From UBA660 sp046704245 (lineage in GTDB: Bacteria > Bacillota_I > Bacilli_A > RF39 > UBA660): a stretch of 36,842 bases of DNA. Where the stretch lies: the NCBI GenBank assembly GCA_046704245.1, contig JBJKSD010000018.1, positions 1-36,842 of the forward strand, read 5' to 3'. The notes under the pieces are model-generated. The model was not told the origin of the DNA, did not search any database, and saw only the letters and a list, made by a program, of their open reading frames with translations. Below, in pieces: positions 21,312 through 28,410 of this stretch. Each line of letters opens with the position of its first letter. The stretch's first letter is position 1. Position numbers and translations under genes: made by a program.

Positions 21312-22001
21312 CTATTCGATAATTTTAAAATAATTACCTAAATCCCAATAGAAGATTCCTTTCTTCCCTTCTAACTCTGGTAAAATCTTTAAATAATAGT
21401 TTAATTGATCATATCGATATAAAGTTAAATAAACATAATTACCATCAGTCATCGACAATAAAAAACGTTCTTTATCTACTTCGTTAGGATCATATTCAAT
21501 CTCTGATACTCTAGCTAAGATAGGTTCATTAATTAATTTCATTTCTTTAATTAATTTTTTATATTCTGTTTTCGGAACATAATTAATTAAGATAGGTATT
21601 TGATTAAACTTATAATCACTTAATATTTCTTCGCCATTTTCTAATACTATTTTATTATCACTACGTTTTTGAAATAAAATCTTATTTCTTTCAATTGTAA
21701 TATCCATACGACAAAACCATTTTCTTTTTACTTTAACATCTTTAATATATGGATTACCTAATAATTTCCTTTTAATAGAGGAAGCACTAGTTAAAAAACA
21801 ATTAGGATAATTATCGATACCTGCTAATTCCATAACTTTTTGATCACTTAAAAAATTCTCATATAATTCATTACCCAAAATATTAATATTAGTTAGCTTG
21901 GTTTTAAATACATCCCCAAAAAGATATATTAATAAATATATTAAAAGTAAAGCTAATATAACTCTACTCAATCTAATCTTCTTCCTCTTTACTCTTCTCA
22001 T
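21312..22001 (-). CDS. divIB: Cell division protein DivIB/FtsQ
   Basis: 229 residues. A short basic N-terminus (MRRVKRKKIRLSR), one membrane helix (about 14-28), then a POTRA domain (TNINILGNELYENF through YIKDVKVKRKWFCRMDITIE) and a FtsQ beta domain. It binds FtsL and FtsB (DivIC) at the septum and limits septal PBP activity. It starts six bases after murB. No terminator is obvious between it and the ftsA promoter. The N-terminal cytoplasmic tail is shorter than in many Bacilli. Confidence 0.92.
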   Translation of the reverse strand: MRRVKRKKIRLSRVILALLLIYLLIYLFGDVFKTKLTNINILGNELYENFLSDQKVMELAGIDNYPNCFLTSASSIKRKLLGNPYIKDVKVKRKWFCRMDITIERNKILFQKRSDNKIVLENGEEILSDYKFNQIPILINYVPKTEYKKLIKEMKLINEPILARVSEIEYDPNEVDKERFLLSMTDGNYVYLTLYRYDQLNYYLKILPELEGKKGIFYWDLGNYFKIIE

Positions 22002-22007
22002 GGTTAT

Positions 22008-22913
22008 CTACTCCCAATTAACAAATTCTTGTTCAACTTTTAATTCAATATTAAATTTTGTTTTTACTTTTTCTTTGACTAAATCTATTAATTCTTTTAT
22101 ATCATTAGCACTAGCTTTATGGGCATTAACAATAAAATTAGCGTGTTTGCGACTGATCATTGCACCCCCAACCTTTTTACCCTTAAGGCCACATTCTTCG
22201 ATTATACGGCCTGCAAAATCATCTTCTGGATTACGAAAGACACTACCAGCACTAGGATATTCTAATGGTTGGGAAATTAAACGACGTTGTTTACGATCTT
22301 CGATAACTTCCATAATTAGATCACGATCACCATGTTTTAAAACAATAGTAGCTTCTAAACATATATAGTTAGGATTCTTTTGAATAAAAGATGTTCGATA
22401 ATGAAAATTCATATCGCGATTATATAAATATTTTATTTGTAGTTCAGGAGTTAAAACCTTTACTTTACTTACTATATATCCCATATCACTTTTATAAGCA
22501 CCAGCATTCATATATACTGCTCCACCTATTGTTCCTGGAATACCAGTAGCAAACTCTAAACCAGTTAATCCTCTTCTAGACATAGCAATAGCTAATTTCA
22601 TTAAACTATAACCAGCACCGACTGTTATAACTGTATCATCAATATCTAAATGATTAAAATTATCTAGCTTTATAATTATACCATCATAATCATTATCACT
22701 AAATATAACATTTGATCCACTACCAATAATTTTATATTTTATATCGTTCTTTCGTGCTATTTTAATTAACGAAATTAATTTTTTTTCATCTTTAGGATAG
22801 ATAATAGCTGTAACTTTACCTCCTACTTTATAGGTAGTAAAATCTTTCATATATACATTTTCTAATACTTTTCCTATTTTAGCAGTCTTTATTTTATTGA
22901 TAATATCATTCAT
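22008..22913 (-). CDS. murB: UDP-N-acetylenolpyruvoylglucosamine reductase MurB
   Basis: 301 residues. FAD-dependent reduction forming UDP-MurNAc. TTYKVGGKVTAIIYPKDEKK, the FAD-binding stretch KIIGSGSNVIFSDND, GLEFATGIPGTIGGAVYMNAG and the catalytic-serine segment YPSAGSVFRNP; the C-terminus has GGAMISRKHANFIVN. It is of the type lacking the extra tyrosine loop, as in Firmicutes. AGGTG precedes the ATG; it follows murG by four bases. Its place before divIB is as in Bacillus. Confidence 0.96.
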   Translation of the reverse strand: MNDIINKIKTAKIGKVLENVYMKDFTTYKVGGKVTAIIYPKDEKKLISLIKIARKNDIKYKIIGSGSNVIFSDNDYDGIIIKLDNFNHLDIDDTVITVGAGYSLMKLAIAMSRRGLTGLEFATGIPGTIGGAVYMNAGAYKSDMGYIVSKVKVLTPELQIKYLYNRDMNFHYRTSFIQKNPNYICLEATIVLKHGDRDLIMEVIEDRKQRRLISQPLEYPSAGSVFRNPEDDFAGRIIEECGLKGKKVGGAMISRKHANFIVNAHKASANDIKELIDLVKEKVKTKFNIELKVEQEFVNWE

Positions 22914-22917
22914 ATTT

Positions 22918-24000
22918 TCACCTATCTATGGCTTTTTTAAGCACTTCATATATTTTAGTTGCACTATTAGTTATACCTAATTCTTGGCAATTCTTTTTAA
23001 TAATACTATATTTATAATGATCTTTAAATAAATTATCGATAGTGCGAACTAATATATCACCTTTAATATCTTTTTCTTCTAATATCATGGCGGCATCTTT
23101 ATTAACTAATTCTAAAGCATTTTTCATCTGATGATTATTTGGAACATAAGGACTAGGGATAAAAATTGTAGGAATACCTACGGCTGTAATTTCACTAATA
23201 GTAGTTGCTCCTGCTCTAGATACCATAATATCAGCTACTTTCATAGTGCGTACTAAATTATCAATATATGGTACTACTTTAACATTACTAGGTATCTTTA
23301 AATCTTTAATCGTATCTTCATAATAATCTTTACCAGTAACATATATAATTTCATAATCTTTACCACTAAATAGCGCTAAACTCTTAATGATAATATCATT
23401 TAAGACCATTGAACCTAGGGATCCCAAAACAATTAATACTAACTTCTTATTACTATTTAAACCATATATTTTCTTATCAATTGGTTTTTTCTTTATAGCT
23501 TCTTCACTACATGGATTACCAGTAAAGATGGCCTTATTCTTTTCAAAATAATTAATAGAACTAGGTAATGATACGCCAATAATATCAGCATAACGGCTTA
23601 AAAATTTATTAGCTAATCCAGGAATACTATTTTGTTCATGAATAAAAGTTTTATATCCTAACTTTTTAGCACTATATATTACTGGTGCTGTTACATAACC
23701 ACCGACACCAATAACAATATCTGGATCAAAATCTTTTATAATCTTCTTAACTTTTCTTACTGCCTTAATAAAATTAATAATTGTTTTAATATTAGTAAAG
23801 GATAATTTTCGTTTAAAACCAGTTACTTCTAAAGCCATATAGTTAATATCATAACTTGGTATAATATCTTTTTCCATACGATTATGAGTGCCTATGTATA
23901 ATATTTCACTATTTGGTTCCTTTTCTTTTATTTTATTGATTATGGCAATAGCTGGATATATGTGACCCCCAGTTCCCCCAGCTGTTACAATTGCTCTCAT
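22918..24000 (-). CDS. murG: UDP-GlcNAc:lipid I N-acetylglucosaminyltransferase MurG
   Basis: 360 residues. Makes lipid II at the inner membrane face. AIVTAGGTGGHIYPAIAII at the N-terminus, GVGGYVTAPVIYSAKKLGYK, HEQNSIPGLANK, and in the C-terminal half VSRAGATTISEITAVGIPTI with FIPSPYVPNNHQ. The reading frame runs 35 codons further upstream, but that part covers the promoter (24067-24095); MRAIVTAGG with AAGGA upstream is the natural start. It begins the murG-murB-divIB transcript. Confidence 0.96.
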   Translation of the reverse strand: MRAIVTAGGTGGHIYPAIAIINKIKEKEPNSEILYIGTHNRMEKDIIPSYDINYMALEVTGFKRKLSFTNIKTIINFIKAVRKVKKIIKDFDPDIVIGVGGYVTAPVIYSAKKLGYKTFIHEQNSIPGLANKFLSRYADIIGVSLPSSINYFEKNKAIFTGNPCSEEAIKKKPIDKKIYGLNSNKKLVLIVLGSLGSMVLNDIIIKSLALFSGKDYEIIYVTGKDYYEDTIKDLKIPSNVKVVPYIDNLVRTMKVADIMVSRAGATTISEITAVGIPTIFIPSPYVPNNHQMKNALELVNKDAAMILEEKDIKGDILVRTIDNLFKDHYKYSIIKKNCQELGITNSATKIYEVLKKAIDR

Positions 24001-24066
24001 AAAACCACATCCTTCTTTTATTATATCATAGATATAATTTAAATTATATAATTTAACTACCATTAA

Positions 24067-24095
24067 ATTATATGCTTTTTTTAGACTATTGTCAC
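24067..24095 (-). promoter_or_regulatory. Sigma-A-type promoter of murG-murB-divIB
   Basis: On the minus strand: GTGACA (24090-24095), 17-base spacer, TATAAT (24067-24072). It follows directly on the pilin-lectin gene terminator, restarting dcw transcription after the inserted genes. Confidence 0.65.
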
Positions 24096-24111
24096 AAACG
24101 CCCAAATAAAA

Positions 24112-24129
24112 AAACAGCCTTAGCTGTTT
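24112..24129 (-). terminator. Rho-independent terminator of the pilin-lectin gene
   Basis: Stem AAACAGC/GCTGTTT with a four-base loop, followed by seven Ts on the minus strand. It overlaps the stop codon. Confidence 0.8.
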
Positions 24130-25690
24130 AAATTGTTGGACTTATAATTACTCTAAAGGTAGCATAACTACTAGCCGCGCCAGTATCTAGACTATAGGCA
24201 AATATCCCAGAGCGACTACCATATATAGCATGTCCTCCCCTAACAAACCATGGTTGGACATCAGTAATAAAGTTTGTATAATCATCATACCAACCATTAG
24301 TACCATCAGCATTAGTAGCATCACCATGATATCCAGTAGTAGAAGTATATAAATCATAATATTTAGCATCAGGTAAGGTGGCAAATCCAGATGAACCTAG
24401 AACACTATTATAGTTACCCATGACATGTTCCCATGTACCACCACTCATATCGTATACACCATAAATATTACCTGTTGTACTAGCACCATATGCTAATGTT
24501 TTATCGGTAAGTGAAGTCCCTACTGCACCAGTATCACATGGTGATGGTAAAACACCATTAATAACAGCACATTTCCCATCATAAGTAAAATATCCAGTCG
24601 GTGCATATTCATATAGATTGGTACCATCTTGTAAGGTGGTTTTAATACCATTACCACCATAAGTTCCCATACTTCTTCCCGTTATATAAGTAGAACTATT
24701 ATTTAAATAAATTTCCTTATTATTACTGTCATAACTACTATTACCATATTTGCCATAACTACTATAATATAGATAAGTAATAGCACCCCATTCCATATTC
24801 TTTATCATATGAGCATCATTATCATTAGTAAACCCAAAAGTAGCATTACTTTGAATATATGTTTTTACACTATCATACATTGCCTTTACAGTTTGTACTC
24901 TTATTGATTGTAAATCGGGTTTGATAGTTGGAGCAGTAATAGTACCAGTTGTTTCATATTTGCCTACCCATAGACCATCTAATTCGGTTGTATCTAAAGT
25001 AAAAGCTGGATGAGTTAAATAAGTAGTCGTAGCATCACCACTAGCTTTAGGAGTATATTTAGTTTCAAATATAACCTTTATTTCTCTAGGACCAGTACCA
25101 GAAGGTACTAGATATTTATATCTAGGTATCCATACCCACATGGCATTAATATCGCTCATAGGTATAGTTGTACCGATAGCAGCATCCTGATAAGTAACTC
25201 TACTAGCACTAGTTACAGTTACCGCATTAGCCCATTTCTGAATACTATAATCATACCAACCAAAGTTAGTATTATTAATATCAGCTTTAATCCAATTAGT
25301 ACCATCATATGATACGGGTATCATACCACTAACCAATTTAGGGCCTTCTGAAATACCATAAGTAGTACTAATATCATCTCTTTTTACTGTTATATTAATA
25401 TTAGTAAAATTAGTATTAGTAATTGGATTTTTTATATTACTATCAATCAAATTTTTATCCATTAACATTTTTAAAGAAATGGTCGTATTATTAGGATCAG
25501 TTAATTCACTACTAAATTGAACAATATACTTAGCTGCAGCATTTTTAAATAATTCCATTTGGTTATTATAAGTATCGATCTTTGATTGATTTATTATTTT
25601 TAATACGCCGGGAATGGCAATCACCAAGATAATACCTAAGACCACAATGACAGCTAGCAATTCTATTAAAGTAAAGCCTCGGTTTTTCAT
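24128..25690 (-). CDS. Large type IV pilin-like protein with C-terminal FGE/C-type-lectin-like domain
   Basis: 520 residues. N-terminus MKNRGFTLIELLAVIVVLGI: prepilin leader, cleavage after Gly5, Glu at mature position 5. A region of about 150 residues follows, then a second domain beginning near INAMWVWIPRYKYLVPSG. Near the end GNIYGVYDMSGGTWEHVMGN (about 405-425), WFVRGGHAIYGSRSGIFAYS and a final ATFRVIISP match the layout of the formylglycine-generating-enzyme/C-type lectin fold (G-[VL]-Y-D-M-[SA]-G, R-G-G, F-R-V). No enzyme role is likely: I see no catalytic cysteine arrangement. It suggests a tip adhesin or minor pilin. Own promoter and terminator; inserted between ftsW and murG. Confidence 0.82.
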   Translation of the reverse strand: MKNRGFTLIELLAVIVVLGIILVIAIPGVLKIINQSKIDTYNNQMELFKNAAAKYIVQFSSELTDPNNTTISLKMLMDKNLIDSNIKNPITNTNFTNINITVKRDDISTTYGISEGPKLVSGMIPVSYDGTNWIKADINNTNFGWYDYSIQKWANAVTVTSASRVTYQDAAIGTTIPMSDINAMWVWIPRYKYLVPSGTGPREIKVIFETKYTPKASGDATTTYLTHPAFTLDTTELDGLWVGKYETTGTITAPTIKPDLQSIRVQTVKAMYDSVKTYIQSNATFGFTNDNDAHMIKNMEWGAITYLYYSSYGKYGNSSYDSNNKEIYLNNSSTYITGRSMGTYGGNGIKTTLQDGTNLYEYAPTGYFTYDGKCAVINGVLPSPCDTGAVGTSLTDKTLAYGASTTGNIYGVYDMSGGTWEHVMGNYNSVLGSSGFATLPDAKYYDLYTSTTGYHGDATNADGTNGWYDDYTNFITDVQPWFVRGGHAIYGSRSGIFAYSLDTGAASSYATFRVIISPTI

Positions 25691-25724
25691 CGTGTAATAT
25701 CCTCCATATTATATTATTTATCTA

Positions 25725-25753
25725 ATTATATAAAAATATTAACATGTTTACAA
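25725..25753 (-). promoter_or_regulatory. Sigma-A-type promoter of the pilin-lectin gene
   Basis: On the minus strand: TTGTAA (25748-25753), 17-base spacer, TATAAT (25725-25730), about 35 bases before the ATG. Confidence 0.7.
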
Positions 25754-25768
25754 GATACTTAACTAAAA

Positions 25769-25792
25769 AGATATCGGTTATTCTCGATATCT
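25769..25792 (-). terminator. Rho-independent terminator of the Lar-like gene
   Basis: Stem AGATATCG/CGATATCT with an eight-base loop, followed by Ts on the minus strand, 24 bases after the stop codon. Confidence 0.8.
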
Positions 25793-25816
25793 ACTAATAT
25801 TTAAATTTAATTACTA

Positions 25817-26131
25817 TTATTTTGATAAGATTTTAATGGCACTTTGGGGTTCGACATTATAAATTTTCCCTTCTCCATACTTTCTTAGTATTAATCGATG
25901 CCCATCAAATTCTTTATTCCAACATTTAATTGCACCATCCAAAGTAAAAGATAAGCCCGCAACGGTTGCTCCGCATTCCGTACATTCCACTCTTTTTAGT
26001 AAAATATCGGGCGAATATTCTCCATTTTCGTCAAATTCGAAAGATCCACCGGCTTCTTCAGGTACATAATAATAAACATATTTTGGTTTACCACCACATT
26101 CGGGGCATCTTTTAGCTACTATTGAACTCAT
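25817..26131 (-). CDS. Lar-like zinc-ribbon protein
   Basis: 104 residues. CPECGG near residue 8 and CTECGA near 50 form a two-part zinc ribbon; the tail of the motif, LDGAIKCWNKEF, matches the E-A-I-x-x-W-N-x-R ending typical of Lar-type (restriction alleviation) small phage proteins. A 20-residue acidic insertion (EEAGGSFEFDENGEYSPD) parts the two knuckles. The remaining 30 residues are not recognised. It has its own promoter (26166-26194) and terminator and uses more GC-rich codons than its neighbours, so it may be a recent arrival in the dcw cluster. Any anti-restriction role is unproven; a general zinc-ribbon protein is the alternative. Confidence 0.6.
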   Translation of the reverse strand: MSSIVAKRCPECGGKPKYVYYYVPEEAGGSFEFDENGEYSPDILLKRVECTECGATVAGLSFTLDGAIKCWNKEFDGHRLILRKYGEGKIYNVEPQSAIKILSK

Positions 26132-26165
26132 TTTTTATTTTTCCTTTCATTACATTTATATTTAA

Positions 26166-26194
26166 ATTATATATCAAGCAATTTATAAATACAA
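26166..26194 (-). promoter_or_regulatory. Sigma-A-type promoter of the Lar-like gene
   Basis: On the minus strand: TTGTAT (26189-26194), 17-base spacer, TATAAT (26166-26171), about 35 bases before the ATG. Confidence 0.7.
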
Positions 26195-26203
26195 ATAATT
26201 ATT

Positions 26204-27301
26204 TTATCTATCCTTCTGATATCTACTAATATTTAAGATTATACCTATACCTATTAAAGTAATAAGTAAACTAGATCCCCCATAACTTAAGAAAGGAAGC
26301 GTAATGCCTGTTACTGGTACAATACCTACGACAACCATTAAATTAAGTAAAGCTTGAAAGACTATCTGAAAGATAATACCAAATGTTAGATATTTAGCAA
26401 AAGCATTATTGCTATTTAGAGCTATCTTAATACTGCGATATAAGATAAGGCAGAAGAAAAAACTAACTATTAAGACGCCCACAAATCCAAACTCTTCACT
26501 GATAATAGAAAAAATAAAATCGGTTTGTGGTTCAGGTAAATAGAAATGTTTTTGAATAGAATTACCAAAGCCCATGCCTAGTAATCCACCAGGACCTATA
26601 GCAAATAATGATTGAATAATTTGAAAACCACTTCCTAAAGGATCTTTCCATGGATCAAGGAAGGAAATAATACGCATTAATCGATATGGTTCCATAGCTA
26701 TTAAACCAGCTACTCCTAAAACACCTAATATACCAATATTAACAAAGAACGTAAGATTAATGCCAGCTATAAATAATAAGACCACAATAGAACAAATAAT
26801 AACCATGCCTGTACCAAAATCAGGTTGTAACATAATTAAACCAAAAGCTAATATGGTAATAAATAATATAGGTAATACCCCAGTAAAGATCTGTTTAATA
26901 GCTTTATCATTTTTAGCTAAATATTTAGCTGTAAAAATAATAAGACCTAATTTAGCAAATTCACTAGGTTGAATACCAAAAGAGCCAATACCAAACCAAC
27001 TTCTAGCATTGTTTCTAATTGATCCAATACCTGGTATCAATACTAAAATTAACAATAAAAAGCAAACACCTAGAATAATGTTTGCTTTATTGTAATAGTT
27101 CGTATATGGTATTTCTGATACTATAATCATTGTTACAATTCCAAGAATGAAAAATAAACTCTGGGCCTTAACATATTTTAAAGCATCATTATACTTATAT
27201 AAAGCCCATATACTTGATGATGAATATATCATTATTATTCCAAATATAACTAACATAATTACGGCGATAAATAACGTTCTATCAAACATCTTTTCTTTCA
27301 T
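26204..27301 (-). CDS. ftsW: FtsW/SpoVE-type peptidoglycan polymerase (SEDS family)
   Basis: 365 residues with about ten membrane helices. SEDS signature segments: MIYSSSSIWAL, WFGIGSFGIQPSEFAKLG, MLQPDFGTGMVI, the large outer loop with SFLDPWKDPLGSGFQIIQSL and FGNSIQKHFYLPEPQTDFIF, and LPFLSYGGSSLLITLIGIGI near the end. It polymerises glycan strands with a class B PBP. Its dcw place is that of Bacillus spoVE; with spoVD present in the same cluster, a role in division, spore cortex or both is possible. Starts 22 bases after mraY with AGGTG upstream. murD would normally lie in that gap. Confidence 0.94.
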   Translation of the reverse strand: MKEKMFDRTLFIAVIMLVIFGIIMIYSSSSIWALYKYNDALKYVKAQSLFFILGIVTMIIVSEIPYTNYYNKANIILGVCFLLLILVLIPGIGSIRNNARSWFGIGSFGIQPSEFAKLGLIIFTAKYLAKNDKAIKQIFTGVLPILFITILAFGLIMLQPDFGTGMVIICSIVVLLFIAGINLTFFVNIGILGVLGVAGLIAMEPYRLMRIISFLDPWKDPLGSGFQIIQSLFAIGPGGLLGMGFGNSIQKHFYLPEPQTDFIFSIISEEFGFVGVLIVSFFFCLILYRSIKIALNSNNAFAKYLTFGIIFQIVFQALLNLMVVVGIVPVTGITLPFLSYGGSSLLITLIGIGIILNISRYQKDR

Positions 27302-27323
27302 ATTATCACCTTTTTATATTATT

Positions 27324-28316
27324 TTATATCCATACACCGAATGTAATTGAGAACATAGCAAGAATTAAACCTACTATCCAGAATAATTTAACAATATCGC
27401 GTTCTTGCCAACCTAATTTCTCAAAATGATGATGGATAGGAGTCATTAAGAATAATTTTTTACGGGTTAATTTAATCCATACATATTGAAGAACGACACT
27501 TAATGTTTCAATAATGAATACTCCACCTATAACTAAAACTGTAATCTCATAATGAGTTAAGATAGCTATAGCGGCTAGTGTTGCTCCTAAACATAAGGCT
27601 CCCGTATCACCCATAAATACTTTAGCTGGATTAGTATTAAAGACTAGGAAACCTAAAACCGAACCAGCTAAGACAAAGGAGAATATCGCTAATGATTCGT
27701 GACCGGCAGCCCATCCAGCTCCCCATGCTATTAAACCTAGTGATAGGAAACTAATAGTTGCTAACCCTCCTGCTAAACCATCTAAGCCATCAGTAATATT
27801 AACAGCGTTAGACATACCTACTAACATTAATAAGATAAAGACACCATAGAGCCACCCTAAATCGATCTTAAGACCTAAAGTATAGATCCAAACAACTGGT
27901 TCGGCTCCACTTCTCATTAAGATATAGAAGAATGCTAAAGCTATTACTACTTGACCAAATAGTTTTTGCATAGTAGTTAGGCCTTCATTATCTTTTCTCT
28001 TAATACTTAAGTAATCGTCGAGAAAACCTAAGATAGCATATCCGATAAAGACAGTCATGACAATAATTAAATTATCACTTAAATTAATCTTATCGAATAA
28101 TAATAGGGCAAATACTGTCGCTAGGGTTGAAATAATAAATATTAAACCACCCATAGTTGGTGTACCTTCCTTTTTATGATGAGCTTCTCCAACATAAATA
28201 CTAATACGTTGACGTACTTTCATACGTTTTAACATTGGTATAATGAATAATCCTAATACCGTTGATAAAATAAAACCTATCATCATTGCAAATACTGATT
28301 TTGTTAATATTAACAT
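27324..28316 (-). CDS. mraY: Phospho-MurNAc-pentapeptide transferase MraY
   Basis: 330 residues, ten membrane helices. Makes lipid I. Seen: HHKKEGTPTMGGLIFI (magnesium/substrate loop), DDYLSIKRKDNEGLT, NAVNITDGLDGLAGG, NTNPAKVFMGDTGALCLGAT and the cytoplasmic TPIHHHFEKLGW. I start at the ATG preceded by GAGGTG; the frame runs 21 codons further but without a ribosome binding site. The 94-base gap to spoVD has several TATAAT-like strings on the minus strand but no convincing -35, so a promoter there is possible. Confidence 0.96.
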   Translation of the reverse strand: MLILTKSVFAMMIGFILSTVLGLFIIPMLKRMKVRQRISIYVGEAHHKKEGTPTMGGLIFIISTLATVFALLLFDKINLSDNLIIVMTVFIGYAILGFLDDYLSIKRKDNEGLTTMQKLFGQVVIALAFFYILMRSGAEPVVWIYTLGLKIDLGWLYGVFILLMLVGMSNAVNITDGLDGLAGGLATISFLSLGLIAWGAGWAAGHESLAIFSFVLAGSVLGFLVFNTNPAKVFMGDTGALCLGATLAAIAILTHYEITVLVIGGVFIIETLSVVLQYVWIKLTRKKLFLMTPIHHHFEKLGWQERDIVKLFWIVGLILAMFSITFGVWI

Positions 28317-28410
28317 CTTTTCTTTCACCTCACTTATTATAATTATACCATAATTTGTAATTTCTTCATATTTATTCAATTATATTGAATTATATCTTTG
28401 TAAATGACAA

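Noticed and set aside
24001..24105. N-terminal extension of murG (35 codons)
   Set aside because: It has no ribosome binding site and covers a good promoter (24067-24095); MurG proteins begin at MRAIVTAGGTGG.
24187..24384. A second open frame, rich in Met/Leu, on the minus strand inside the pilin-lectin gene
   Set aside because: It is a low-complexity out-of-frame shadow of the real gene with no ribosome binding site.
28317..28410. Promoter before mraY
   Set aside because: Several TATAAT-like strings exist, but none has a -35 at 16-18 bases that I would defend.
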